From Alligator mississippiensis (lineage: Eukaryota; Chordata; Crocodylia; Alligatoridae), in assembly GCF_030867095.1 (NCBI RefSeq), contig NC_081832.1, positions 61,799,444-61,863,443 of the forward strand: 64,000 bases of DNA, given 5' to 3'. A program made the position numbers and the translations under genes. The number at the start of each line of letters is the position of its first letter. Positions within the stretch are counted from its first letter, which is position 1. Below, in pieces: positions 10,496 through 22,676 of the stretch. The notes under the pieces are model-generated. The model worked only from the letters and a program-made list of their open reading frames with translations. It did no database searches and had not been told where the DNA came from.

Positions 10496-12720
10496 AACGA
10501 CGGAGCTTTAATGCCACTGAAAACGATGGTCCCATTCAGCTTTATACCAAGATGGGGACATGCTGGAATAAGTTCAGACAATGCCAGGTGGATCTCTCTG
10601 TAGAGAGCCGATAGACAGCACTTGAGCTCAGTAATGGGCTCTTATGCCTTGATTTAAAGAGACCCCAGCAACTGGGACATCACAGTGTACTTCTATTGCC
10701 TTCAGTTGGAGTTGGACCAGTTACAGAGCTAGGAAGGGGATGGCAGACAACATCTGACAAGGATTAAGAGCTCTTACTTTCTGGATTAGTTTTATTCAGT
10801 CTGATTCCAGCACTGAGCAGAGTGACCTTGCTCTGTACCTTCCTGTCAGCTCTCCATGTGCAAGCCTTCCTGTTATAGATCATGCTTAGAGTCCAGTGGA
10901 ATAAAGACAAACTTTCATCCAAGTGCCACTTCAAACTTCAGGACTCTTTCCTTCCAGTGCTCAACTCCTCCCCTCTCCCCAGGGAAGAGTCTACACAAGG
11001 AAGCAGTCTCCCTGTTGGAAAAAGACCCTGTTTTTCCAGAGCATCAACTTCTTAGCAGGGGCAATGGCTTCATGGAAAGACACAAAGACCGCAGCAAGGT
11101 TTAAGATCAGGATATTGTAAGATGCAGCAGAAGCCAGAGATTCTGTCAGCTGCTCACCACCTGAGTCACCACTGGGATTGTGAGCCAAGATAAAATCATT
11201 TTCCCAGCCCCACAGCTGTGTGGCTCACCCAGTGGATTGGGGATTGATGTGCTGTATGGATCAATGTGAACCATTGATAAAAAAATAGCCATAATGACCT
11301 AGGCTGAATGATCCTATTTACAGTTAAGAGATCAGCTGCCCTGGGTACTCTAGCAAAGTACATACCAGACCCCCAAGGCAGAGTAGCCAGTTCCACAAAC
11401 GACTTTGGTGCCAGAATTTTTAGTGCGTTAGCTCATGCGAGACAGGTCAATAAGCAGAATGTCTGCTTTTCCCTAATCTAGTGCACAATGCTAGCAGTAC
11501 ATGGAAATGTAATCCTAGTGATGCCAACTGACAGGAACACATATTACAGCAGGCGATACACAAGAGGAAAATTAGGACGGACATGGTGGATTTTGAAGAG
11601 CAAACAACTGGAAGTAGAAAAACAAAACCAAAAATGCTCTAATTATATAAGCAGCAAGAAACTTGCAAAAAGACACTGTCAATCTACTGAATCTTCAGGG
11701 GTTAAAATGAGCAGTGAAGAAAGATAAGACCAGGACTGAGAAACTAAATTAGTTCTCTGTATTGGCTAGGAAGATATCTACCCTGCATCTGCCTATTGTT
11801 GGTAATAAAGATGATGAGGTACTACCCAAGGTGAGGTGTCAAAAGTGGAGGGAACAGGTCACATAAAAAGTAGTGTCACCAGGCTCAGACAGAAAATATC
11901 AGAGTTCTCAAGGAGTTTGTATGTGAAGCAGCCAAGTTGCTTGCAAAGCCATGTACCTATTACCAGAAACTGAAAAGTAACAAAACCTGTACCTCCATTT
12001 TAAAAATTATCCACAGGTGACCCTAGGCATAACTGGTAATTAAGCCTTACATCAATGCCTGCTAAATTAATTGTAATAATAATTTAAAATATAGACTACC
12101 CTCCCATCTGGAAGCTCATGATAGGAAGAGGTCTAACTAGTGAACCTTCAAAGGTAAGCAGTCTTACACTAATCTATTTGAATTTGTTGATGAACAAAGG
12201 GAAGTATGAGTGCAGAAGAGCTGATGGACATAATTTAGCCCTTTGTCCCCCAAAAGTCTGTTAAAGAAATCCCTGAGGAGTCACACAAAGCAAGACAAAG
12301 GACTACCTTGACTCAAAAAACAATTAAGAGACAGGAAAAAACCAGAAGGACTAAAGAGTCAGTTTTTATCACTGCAAGACTGATGGAAAGGTGCCTTAAA
12401 ATTCTTTATCAATTTCATGTCAGTTGCTGCTCAAAGCCTTTGTGACATCAAGGTGGCAAAGTTTGCAAAGTTATTGTCTGGGGACAATTATGAAGAGTTT
12501 TGGAGTGATGTAACTGAGCAACATGAAGGCATGTAAACTTCATTGTCCATAAACCCACAGTGAAGCATCCTGAAGAAAAAAAATAGAGCATACATACACC
12601 TGATAGCTTTCTAAATGAACCAAGGGACCTGGGTGATGCCACTGACAGCTCCATGAAGACCTCTGCTCAGCAGGTAGCTACTGTTCAAATTAAAATGCAT
12701 AAAGAATGAGAAGGAAAATA
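10496..12720. other. No gene or confidently classified repeat
   Basis: AT-rich sequence. Parts of 11500-12640 may be an extension of the L3/CR1-like LINE that becomes recognisable at 12730, but I cannot align it with confidence. Confidence 0.4.
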
Positions 12721-12729
12721 ATATATAAA

Positions 12730-12900
12730 AAAAAGTGTGTGCCATTATACAAGTCACAGTGACATGCTCGCCTGGAGTATTGAGAATAGTATACTAATCC
12801 TGCTTATCTGGACAAACATAGCACAGAAGTAGAAGAGGTTCAGAGAATAGCAAAAAATAAATCAGGGGCCTGAAAAAACTTCTCACGTTGGAGAAGCGGC
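12730..12900 (+). repeat. L3/CR1-like LINE, reverse transcriptase 3' fragment
   Basis: The nucleotide pattern GCCTGGAGTATTGAGAATAG, then GGACAAACATAGCACAGAAG and GAAGAGGTTCAGAGAATAGC, follows the well-known RT C-terminal block of this LINE class ("…HLEYC.Q.W.P…KD…LE.VQR"). Multiple stops show that it is old and dead. A MITE at about 12905-13175 separates it from the 3' part of what is probably the same element (13560-13920). Confidence 0.55.
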
Positions 12901-12904
12901 CAAA

Positions 12905-13175
12905 AAATGTCAATGCCAGACTTCTGCCACTTGAGCTAAAGGTCTAACTAACTATAACTATAAGGAGGACAAAAGTGTGACTTAAGCTTATGCAGACCTA
13001 CCCAACGTAGCTTTAAACCAATCAGCTTGGGTACCAACAACTGCATAACCATGGCAGCACAGAGTTCAGCATGGACTGCAAAACGTCAAGTTGAGCTCCA
13101 TGTTGCTAGGATGGCACTTATCAATATGAGAGCTGACTCACTTAAAGCCAGATCAGACATATCTACACAAGCTGG
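12905..13175 (+). mobile_element. MITE, ATGTCTA-end family
   Basis: The internal block GGCAGCACAGAGTTCAGCAT and the end CAGACATATCTACAC are shared with 60600-60753 (GCAGCATAGAGTTCAACAC block, AGACATATCC end). Ends and target duplication are not resolved. It appears to be inserted in the L3/CR1-like LINE. Confidence 0.45.
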
Positions 13176-13559
13176 AGTTGTGTCTTTGGCCATAACATAA
13201 ACATATATGAAGTGCATTAGCTGGAAGCAGAAAAAAGCTGTGGGAAGCTGAGGGAGGTTGATAGGGCCCAGGGTACAAGTACTGGTGTTGGTACTTGAAG
13301 TCAGGAGACCATCTGGACCTAGAGAGGGTATTTTTGACATGGACCTAGGGAGGGACATAGGTTTGGCAAATGATCAGAGGCACCCAGATTGGTTTCTTAC
13401 CTTGCTGATGCCCTGGAAGCTAGAATGGAAAATCCCAGCTTTTCCAGTTATGTTTGCTGCAACAGCAGCAGCCCAAATCTAGTCTTATCTTTGAATAGTC
13501 TCACTTCATTATTAGTTTGGTGGGCTAACACTTTACCTGAGCAAAGAAAGAATGATGAA

Positions 13560-13925
13560 ATGACCCATCTCAGCAAAACCAGCTTCCCCTGTAGCAATCA
13601 ACAGCATAAAAACGGTATAGAAAGCTTATTCTCCTTATTTCAACCCAAGAACCTGGAATATGGCAAATCCAAAGATGATACTGGAAAATACTGTTTTCCA
13701 CAGATTGTGTGATTAAACTCATCACCACAGGAGGTGGTTGAGGCCAAGAATTTAGCAAGATTCAGAACAGATAGGACTGGACATTTATGTGAACAACAAG
13801 CTATAAAAATTTCTGCAAACAAAGATAATATAAAGGGATGCAAAACGTGCATTGGGGTATAAGGCAGTCTAAAAGGAAGTAAGTGGAGACCTTTGAAGTT
13901 GGGGCATGAGTCCCTATGGCAGGGT
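13560..13925 (+). repeat. L3/CR1-like LINE, 3' end of ORF2 and 3' UTR
   Basis: The block ACAGGAGGTGGTTGAGGCCA, followed by AATTTAGCAAGATTC and TGGACATTTATGTGAACAAC, is the degraded 'VVE.KNLA…FR…LD…' C-terminal end typical of L3/CR1-like LINE ORF2. It has the same orientation as 12730-12900 and is probably the same insertion. Confidence 0.55.
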
Positions 13926-16059
13926 TTCTTCCATTTTCCTTAAAAACATTTGGTGCCAGTCATGCTCGGAGGACACAATATTACTGTACTATGAGCATGG
14001 TGGCACTGGTCCAGTCTCACAGTTCCTCAAGACAAGCTCTCTCCCTTTGTGCTACTGTGTTGTGAAAGAGGCGGGTGGAGGGGGAAGTAAAAGGTCAATC
14101 CAGATTCCCACTAACACCAATTGCATCTTTGGCACCTTCAGTGATCCCCCCTCCAATCAAGACTGTGGAGTTATTTTATAAAGTAAACACAGCCCTGCAA
14201 TGAAAGGCCCACGTCTGTGCCATGTCTGGAGCCCTGGCCTTATCAGAAATGCTTTGTTTGTTCATTTTTCACGAAAGTGTCACTGCGGTCCCTGGAACCA
14301 GCCTGTGGGCCATAATGTGGAGGCTCCCCTTATTCAGGCAGATACAAGATTTAGCATGAATAATTTGGAGAGGAATACATGGAAATCAGCTATCTGAACA
14401 GCTCCGCTGTTGCTGCTGTGAGCCCCCTCATGGGACCTCAGCTCTGGTTAGTAACAAAATTTGCAGAAGGGAGCCAGTGATACCATCTCTACTAAATATT
14501 TTTAGGCTTTAAAATGTACTTTCCCCAAAGACTCAGACTGTGGGGGGAAAGAAAGGGATGCCTCTCTCTCTTGCATCCTTGGCCAGCTCAGAACTCATTC
14601 TGGGATTCTTCAGAGTTGATTTAATTTTCCCATGGCCAGATTTGATGATCATTAAGCCCTAGGCATTCAGTGACAAGCTGGCTTAGAGCCCGAGTAACCT
14701 CCTCCTCCCCCTCCAAAAGACTGAGACCTGAGGGACTGCAGCAAGGTCATTTGGAGATAAATGACAGAGACAGAAGTATTTGGAACCAGCTTTTTCCAAA
14801 CTTTCTCAACATAGATTCTATGTCTATTTATGTGCACACACAAAATCATTATGGGGGAGTGTTTGTAAATGCAGCTGATCCATCTATAATGGCTGTGTCT
14901 GTGCAGAGGCCAATCATTTACAAAGAATTAACAAGTCCAGGACATTTCAGGGTTTTTTTCTTTTGTTAAAGGAAAAAGTTAGTTGTAGAAATATCAAGAT
15001 AATGACGCACTTGATAAAACCACTGCTTCTAGCCTCCTGGATAATACTCCTGCTTCTTTCATCCACCTCTTTTCTCCCAGCTTTCCTCCTCCCCCCCAAA
15101 CACCCATTTCCTCCTTCCTCCCCAACTTCCTGCCCCATTTACTCATCCGCACCTCACACACTGTCTTCTCAGCCTTGCCTCCTGTCTGGCACTTTTGCAG
15201 TTGGAGGGACATCTGTAACCAGACAGAAACAGAAGGAAGCAAGCGAGCCTCACTAATAGGACTCTGTCTCAGCAAAATGTCTCCTGCTTTACACCAGCGA
15301 AGTGGAAGCAGGCCCCAAGGCATCTTCTGCTGTGCTATTTGTAGTGCCAAGATTATTTGCACAGAGCAATTTTAATATTCAGTTCTGCGTGAAAGACCCA
15401 GCTGATCTAGGATGGGATGGGTCCCATGTTCCACCACCAACAACAAAAAAACCCAGCCCATAAATAATACATGAATCCAGTGAATTCACAAGGCTGGTTG
15501 CAGATTGTTTCTGCAGTGATTATGGCTGCAGCACATGGCTAGCAGTAAATGAGGATTATCCATAGATTTCAGCATCTGCGAGTTAAAGAGTGGATGTTCC
15601 CACAGAGAGTTTTGTAAGTTGGAGCCACCAGGAAGGCACTGGTTATTGGCTCATGGACCTTGCACATGCAGGGGAAGAAGAACACGAACATATTACTTTG
15701 AAGTCGCACCCAGCCACCCAGAGGGGAGAAACAGAATTAAACAGAGAAGAACAAATGGATTCAGCCAGAGGAAAGAAAAAACTCCACATCTCAAACACAT
15801 GACAAAACTCCCCTGCATTAGGAGACCTGTTAATGAGACCTACATCTACTGTGTGTCTGACTGAAGGAGGAGCTGATTCAATTTTAAATGCATCTGATGC
15901 TTTTAAGTTTCTAAGCACAGAACAGAATAGGTGGCACTCTGAAGAGATTACAACAGGGACCCAAGCCAGGACTCCTCAATTCTGTTCTGAGTTTTGAGGG
16001 ACCAGTGCTATCCATTATAGAAGAATAAACAATGTACCTCACCCTGCCACCGTACTACC
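13926..16059. other. No gene or classified repeat
   Basis: No exon or repeat family recognised. A pyrimidine-rich stretch lies at about 15045-15145. Confidence 0.5.
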
Positions 16060-16170
16060 CGAGGCAAATCACTTCAATCACTCTGGGCTTCAATGCCCCT
16101 CTTGTACAGAGGCAATGATTCAAACCCATCTTGGTAAAGTGCTTTGAGTTCTTTATAACGATCACTGCTA
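16060..16170 (+). repeat. MIR/CORE-SINE fragment
   Basis: GAGGCAAATCACTTCAATCA, CTGGGCTTCAATGCCCCTC and GTAAAGTGCTTTGAG reproduce, in order, the degraded MIR core and its 3' part. Confidence 0.55.
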
Positions 16171-16190
16171 TATATATATAAAAACAAGTT
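16171..16190. repeat. Short (TA)n microsatellite
   Basis: A TATATATATATA run immediately follows the MIR copy. Confidence 0.8.
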
Positions 16191-18295
16191 ATAAAAAGTG
16201 TTTGGGGCCAGTCTCATTCTGATGCATTCAGCTTGAAGAAAGCCTACAGAGTGCAGCCCTACACACAGCTGTGCCAAGTCAGAGAGAAAGTCACAGAGCA
16301 GCAGAAACGTCTGCAAGAAGATGCCCACAGACTGGGGTTTACTTCTAGTGTTGCAGAGAACGGGCACTGCTCCATCGTGCTGAAAGACTGGAGTCAGGAT
16401 CAGCCAGACTCAGGGGGCTATAAGGGTCACTCAGGAGTTGCCCAAAGCATGGTACTGTCAAATGTCTCCAGTCAGAGGTACAACAGCATGGGGACCAGAC
16501 CTGCTGTCACCAAACTTCACCTTCCTCTCCAAGGCCAAGGCAAAGCTGGGACACAAATGTGATGAGAAGATAGGGTGGGTCTTTGGTGAAAGTCCCTTGA
16601 AGACTGACCTTCAGAACTGACACCTCAGCAATAGGTACATGAAACCCACTTTCTTTCCTGTTATTTGGGGTTGGAGAACCATCCTGAACCTTCTCTTTCT
16701 ACAGAACTGAGCACGAAATGGGAAGAGAGTGTTTCACTGTGTTGTCACAGACTGTTTTAGCTCCCCCTCCTGGACTCTCATTAGGCTGCGTGTTTGGATC
16801 CAAGCACAGGAGCCTCTATGTTCTGTATCCAGGTACCATTTCTGTCTTTCCTCAGGCCCAGACTCCCTGCCTGGAACCCCTTCCCCAAGTGGGACCCTGC
16901 AGTTCAGATGCCCTCAACCTGGAGAGCAGGTCTGGAAAAAAACCCCTGAAAAATCCCTCTCCATCATCCCTAAAGGCTCTCCCCAGGACCTCAAACAATA
17001 GCCTTCCCTGAGCAATCAGGGCTGTATCAGCATACTGCTTAACCCCGCTGGGACTTCCCAGTTACTCCTCAAAGCATCCAGAGTCCTTTGCTGCAATTTC
17101 TTGCACATTTCTGCTTTATTCATAAAGAAGAGAGATGCACAGGTCCATTAAAACAAAACAAAAACCATGTCTCACAGCCTCACCATTCCAGGAGCCTCGC
17201 GGGGTTTTGGTCAGTAACTCCGAGATCTCAAAACCCTCCTCTTGTCCTGCTCAGTCTTCTCTATCTGCCTCTTCACCTCCCTCCCTCTAGCTTGTTCAGG
17301 TCTGTCCCCCTAGCTCAGAAAACCTATGCCTTTTCAAGCAACAGCTTCTGATATCTCCCCGTCTGTTCCCTTTCACTGCTGGCAAATGTCCATTGTTCCA
17401 AACACACCACCCCTACCCTGCCCCTTTCCCTCCCCACCTCACAGGTAACCTGGAATAACTAGTCTCCTTCATCTTAGCTAGTAGCTTCAACATCTCCATT
17501 GTGCTGTCAGAGCAAGGATGTTGTTTCTTGTCATGGCATCTCTGATTGTTCGGCACCCACTTCCGCACAGGGCGCGTGATTCGTGATGAGCACTGGCTAG
17601 GATTCTTCTCCCCCCACCCCCTTTTTTCTCCAAACAAGATGTCAATTCAATGGAACCAAAGTTGTGCAGAAACGCAGCAGGTTTGACAAAGACTTTCTTG
17701 AGGAAGATCTCTTAAACCCAGGACTGTTTCTGGAGGGACAGAGGGCATGTCTATCCCACAGCGACGGTGTGTCCCAGCCAGGGCATTCCCACCCACTTGC
17801 TCCAAGCACAGACATACACCAACACAAATGTTTTGGGCACCCCCTGTGGTTGCTCCGGAGACCTTCGGCTGACACGCTTGAGAGTGTTGTGGGCTTGGAA
17901 GGTGTAATCTGATTCTGGAGTACACTGCAGCCAGGGCACGCTGCTACCTACCATGGTGTAGGCATGACTAGGGACACTCACCCTAGAACAACCCAGTGTT
18001 GAGGGCACTCCCCCATGGTCTGCGTGAGGAAGTTTGAAGTCATTCATCTGGCTCAATAAAGCTGAACAGGCAACTGAACATGAACTGACTTTTATGAATC
18101 GTGTTCAACCCTCCAGCAGAATTCATTGTCTGTACAGAGATTCAGCAAATTGTTGTGTGTATCTGCTGCATTTTTATAAATACCTGTTTTTATATATTAC
18201 ACATTGAGATTTACATTCTCAGGGCACTTTACAGAGCTCAAGAAGCATATGATACTTTATTTTAATAAATGTTATTTGATTTATTTAAATATATT
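16191..18295. other. No gene or classified repeat
   Basis: Holds a 109-codon plus-strand frame (16233-16562) of ordinary composition. It has no start context, splice signals or recognised domain, and I do not call it a gene. Confidence 0.45.
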
Positions 18296-18298
18296 ACA

Positions 18299-18370
18299 CA
18301 GTGTGTGTGTGTGCACATGTACTCATGCACCTGTGTATGCCTGTGTGCACACATGCATGTATACACAAAC
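18299..18370. repeat. GT/CA-rich microsatellite
   Basis: GTGTGTGTGTG at 18301-18312 grades into interrupted CA/TG-rich sequence to about 18370. Confidence 0.8.
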
Positions 18371-18439
18371 ATATCCATTGTACTTCCAGAGCAAGGATAT
18401 TCTAGGTCAACATCTCTCTCTATTCTGCACCCTTCTTTT

Positions 18440-18550
18440 TTGAAGACAGAATGTGAAGCACAGAGAGGTTAAGGGACTTACCTAGTTACACATCAAGTCA
18501 GTGGCAAACTGGAAAACAGGGTTTAGGTTTCTAAAGTCCCAGTCCCAGGT
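18440..18550 (-). repeat. MIR/CORE-SINE fragment
   Basis: CACAGAGAGGTTAAGGGACT and CTAGTTACACATCAAGTCAG are close to the complement of the MIR core, so the SINE is on the minus strand. Confidence 0.7.
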
Positions 18551-19274
18551 TCAGTACCCTAGAACTAGCTGCAATTGCCTGTTATGCCTGCACTCATTCC
18601 CTATTGCCTATTTATAGTGCTTATAGTTGCCTTATAGAAATGCAAGTTTATTTAACAAAAAAAGACCCCCCCACTCCTCCCTTTACTGAATACACATCAT
18701 GTTTGACCTTTGCATGGGTTCTAAATTTGTACTTTTAAGTGCACATTGTATTTCATTAGACTCTTGTATGTGTTTTCCATAGACACAATGGCACAACAGC
18801 AGCAGAGTCTCCGAGCCAAGTCCTGGAAAGACGGCAGCTTTAAATAGCTTCTTTGTCTTACTTTGCCTTATTGAAATATTGCTAAATAATATGCATTGAG
18901 CTTCAGTTTTATCAAAGGCCCCAAAATAGAGACAATAGGGTTCTGGGTGAACATAAGCATCATTAGAATATAAAGCAGAACACCTTCCCCTTTTGAGAGT
19001 TTATGAACACCCCTGTTTAGAAATATTTGGTGCTGGGAAAATAGTCTTTGTACCTATCACTGATTCTGAGCCAGCTTTCTCCACCACTTCAGTCCAAATA
19101 CATATCAGAAGCGACTGGAAGTGGTTGCCATCTGCCAACTGATCAACTAGAGATTTTACTGGGATGTGGGTCCACACATCAAAAGCTATATACCCACACA
19201 TCAAAAGCTATTTGTTGGCAGCCTCAAGTTAAGCTGCTTGCCTATCCAGAGAGACAGGTAGTCTTTTGGTAGAG
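18551..19274. other. No gene or classified repeat
   Basis: Nothing recognised. There is a small direct repeat, CACACATCAAAAGCTAT, at 19173 and 19196. Confidence 0.5.
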
Positions 19275-19545
19275 CAGTGATTCTAAACCAGGGTGCCACA
19301 CATGCCGCAAGATCCTTTGAAGGGTACCGCAGGAAGTGTGAGAAGATATGCAAGGTGTGAGGTGATAAGCAGATAAGGGCAAGCTCCAGCTCTCCCTGCC
19401 TGGTCCCTCTGAAAGAAGGCAAGCCCTGTAGTAAATAAGTTAGTTTTTGACATAGGATGCTGCTGAATTCACAAAAGTTATGGAGTGGTACCTCGAGTCT
19501 AATAAAGGGTGCCTTGAATCTAAAAAAGGTTGAGAACCACCACTG
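19275..19545. mobile_element. hAT-type MITE G
   Basis: The left end CAGTGATTCTAAACCAGGG and the right end, inverted, CAGTGGTGGTTCTCAACC are hAT-like termini about 271 bp apart. An 8-bp duplication is not clear: the flanks TGGTAGAG and TAGAAGGA do not match well, so the exact boundaries are uncertain. Confidence 0.65.
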
Positions 19546-19924
19546 TAGAAGGAAGAGATACGCTAGCAACAAGGATGAGTATGTGTGACAAACCTGAGTG
19601 TGTGATGTCAGAGTTTTTTCTGCCCAATAGATTAAGAGCATGATCACAAACCCATTGATGTCAACAGGCTTTGAACCATTTGAGGCATTAGGATTACATC
19701 AGCGCAAAGCCTTTCACTGGCAGCTCATGGGGAAAACTGTAATTATAGTCATCAGAAACAACAAGTGTGCCCTGGTTTGGAGGAGGAGTGGATACTAATG
19801 ATATCGAACTCTTTGAATGACCAGCTCTCTCAGAAGAGGGACTCCCTTCAGTTTATGGCACTTGGGCTTTACACACCTATAAATGAAAGGCAAACACCCA
19901 TTGCTGTATAAAAAGTCAGGTCAA
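19546..19924. other. No gene or classified repeat
   Basis: Unclassified sequence between hAT G and the CR1 tail. Confidence 0.5.
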
Positions 19925-20065
19925 AGAATCATAGAAAATTAGGGTTGGAAGGGACCTCTCAGGAGGTCATGTAGTCCAACCCCCTACTCGAAGCAGGACC
20001 ATCCCTAACTATATCATCCCAACCAAGGCTTTGTCTAGCTGAGTCTTAAAAACCAAAAAGGACCT
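19925..20065 (-). repeat. CR1 LINE 3' tail fragment
   Basis: The given strand reads AATCATAGAAAATTAGGGTT, then GGAAGGGACCTCTCAGGAGG and GTAGTCCAACCCCC. This is the complement of the CR1 3' end (…CTCCTGAGGTCCCTTCCAACCCT…). The copy is a short 5'-truncated one. Confidence 0.85.
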
Positions 20066-20460
20066 TACTCCAGAGCATTTATAGCCCAGTTAAGCCACAG
20101 ATGAAGGAGGATGGAGGTGACAAAACAAGAAAATTCTCCAATGGGAGCATTCTCCATAAGCCACTAAAGCTGTAGTCAGTCAAGTCATCTGGTTCTCCCA
20201 TTCATTTTTAAACAATTGGATTTTTTTTGATGATCTGATGATCAGGCACAATACTGGTTCTAGTGACCCGTAGAGGGGAGACCAGTGACAGATGCTACCT
20301 CAGAACTGCAACTTTAGTGATAGATTTGAAGTAAAAGAGGAAAGTTGCTAGGTGCACGGAGACAAAAAAAGGCGCTGGAGCACTACCAACACCTGACAGC
20401 AGTCCAGGCAAGAGAATTCAGTTCTGGAGAGCAACCATCCATTCTGCATTCCTTCACATT

Positions 20461-20917
20461 GGCCTCGTTTCCCTCACTTTATGTGGATTCTGTATGTGCG
20501 AATTCACTCTTCTGCGATGACCCTTTTTATACCAAAAATTCATTATATGTGAGGTAAATTCACTCTTACGCAATCCGTGTGGTGGAAGTCCACAGTCAGC
20601 TGCTTTGTGGGAGTGACACACACTAAAATATAGTCTTCTGTGTGGATCTGTGCTTGTCGCTCGTTGGCTGTGACACGTGTTTCTGTAGTTGCCATCCCCA
20701 TTATGATAGTGCCCTGTGCTTGTGTGTACTGTCTGCTGTTGGTGAGTACCAAAATCTTCTTGTAGAAGTGGTAGAAATAGGTCTGGGGGTCAGTACAGTT
20801 GAGGTCCTGGAACGTATCCCTATTGTTACATTGTAAAGTGGGTTCCCTTAAAGCAAATTTGAGTTATGCGCCACTTTCTAGGAACGCTTGTACAGCATAA
20901 AGTGAGGGAAACCTGTA
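20461..20917. mobile_element. Tigger/pogo-like non-autonomous DNA transposon
   Basis: A 17-bp perfect terminal inverted repeat, GTTTCCCTCACTTTATG, lies at 20467-20483 and, inverted, at 20896-20912. The right end continues to CCTGTA. Subterminal stretches (GCAAATTTGAGTTATGCGCC and AGGAACGC near the right end) resemble pogo/Tigger elements of vertebrates. These insert at TA, but the TA boundary is only clear on the right. The interior of about 410 bp holds no transposase. Confidence 0.65.
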
Positions 20918-20934
20918 CTTTATACAAGTACTAA

Positions 20935-21115
20935 ATGACTGCGCGATAAGCGGAGTTACTGCACAGTAGCATCGAGGAATGGGTTTTTCAGGACACTGAC
21001 TGCACAGTAGCTCATGACTACCGTGCAGTAGCATCGTCATGCTTTCTGCCACACAATGCTGCTGTGCAGCAGTCATGGGTTACTGTGCAGGCAGCATCTT
21101 GTGTAGATGTGGCCA
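20935..21115. mobile_element. MITE-like palindromic repeat, TGCACAGTA units
   Basis: Several direct and inverted copies of GCACAGTAGC / GCTACTGTGC-type words occur (20961, 21001, 21024, 21060, 21080). They end in ATCTTGTGTAGATGTGGCCA, which resembles the ends of the ATGTCTA/ATCTACAC MITEs elsewhere in the window. Confidence 0.4.
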
Positions 21116-22676
21116 CAGAGTGGGGATTTCTAAGTGTGTCCTGCATTCTGCAGAGCTCTTCTCTCCTGCACCTGGGGAAAGAAGCCTCACTCAACCTTTA
21201 TCCATCAGCATAATGCACCATGACAAGTGGCCTCTCTCTAAGCATTAGCACATCATGTATTTTCATCCCACAAGGCAAGTTCCCAGCAGCCTACACAGCC
21301 ATTACAAAATATACTCTTAAGGGATGTCCAGAATTTGCTCAAGAGCACTCCCATACTGACTCCTAAGCCATGACAAAATAATGGTTTTGTTCTTGCAACT
21401 CTCAAGGACCTCCTGAGCACTGGACCTTCCAAAGTGCAGATGGCAGCTTCCATACAGCACCGAGCTTCAGAAAACTCAGTACATAAACACGTTAAGTAAA
21501 TTTAAATATTTAATATTAGCTCAAAGGATATAAAATGTTGGCAATTCATCCTCTTAAATCTATGATGCATTTCCCATCCCAAGATCCTTCAAATATGCGG
21601 TTAATTTATCATCCAAAATATACCCAGCATTATTATTTAAACTGTAGTTCCTAGATATTTGACATATAATTAATTTGGCAAATTCTGTATCATTTTATAG
21701 ACTACTACATTTGTCCTTCTATGCATGAGGAAGCCTTTTAGGGAACAAATATAATAGACACTGTAAAAATCAGTGGCTGGGATTAAACTGTTTTGGGTTA
21801 TTCATGCTGAACATGAATTGAGATGATCTATTCCCATCACAATTGACTAAGCCCCCTAGAGCTTAATGTGGGCAGGTTAGCTCATATTCTAACTGGTGTT
21901 AATCCATGCAAGACTGGCAAAGCATGACACACACTGTATGTGGGAATTAACTGTCATACAGAATACACTGGCACCTGGAATCTGCACCACAGCAAGGACA
22001 CGGCACAGGTGAAGGAAGAAACACTCAGAATCCCCAATTGTAGGTATCAAGAGTTGCAGATCACCAGCAAAATAAACTATTTTAAAATCTATGAGACGCA
22101 CACAATTTTTACTTCCTTTACCATTTGAAAAATTTGGATGGATAAGAGAGGCTGCATTCAAGCTTGCTGTCCCCTTCACAAAGCACCCAAGAGATCCAGC
22201 ATAATAAAAGTAGTCTGATATTTACTACCATCAGTCATGCTCTCACTTTACAACAGAAATCTCTTGGCAAGACAAAGTTCAGTCAGCTGTTTTGTTGAGG
22301 GTTTGGTGTTTCCACTCACCCCCATGAAACAGCCCCAAAGGAGACAGAAGCCTTTCAGCAGTATGTCCCCCTGCATCAAGGCCCTGAATGAGACTCTCCA
22401 AAAGAGTAATTACAGGAAGAGGCAAGAACTAGCTGGAGCAGAAGGAGCAATTCTGCCTGGAAAGCAAAATCCCAAAGAAACCCAAACTCTGTGCACTAAG
22501 CTCAACCCAAGGCTTGAACAAGCACGGGGCACCAAAAGCCAGGACAGGACCTCTAGGAGTATAACCTTGAACATTTACAGATTGTCTCTAGGTCCCATGT
22601 GGGCACGTGGAGAACATCTACTGCTTGGTGGTTGGTTCCTCCAAATTTACTTAATCACTGAGGCTAGGGAGAGAAG
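21116..22676. other. No gene or classified repeat
   Basis: Contains a 149-codon plus-strand frame at 22237-22686 without recognisable domain or splice context. The sequence is otherwise AT-rich. Confidence 0.45.

Noticed and set aside
16233-16562. 109-codon frame as an exon
   Set aside because: No splice sites in frame and no similarity recognised.
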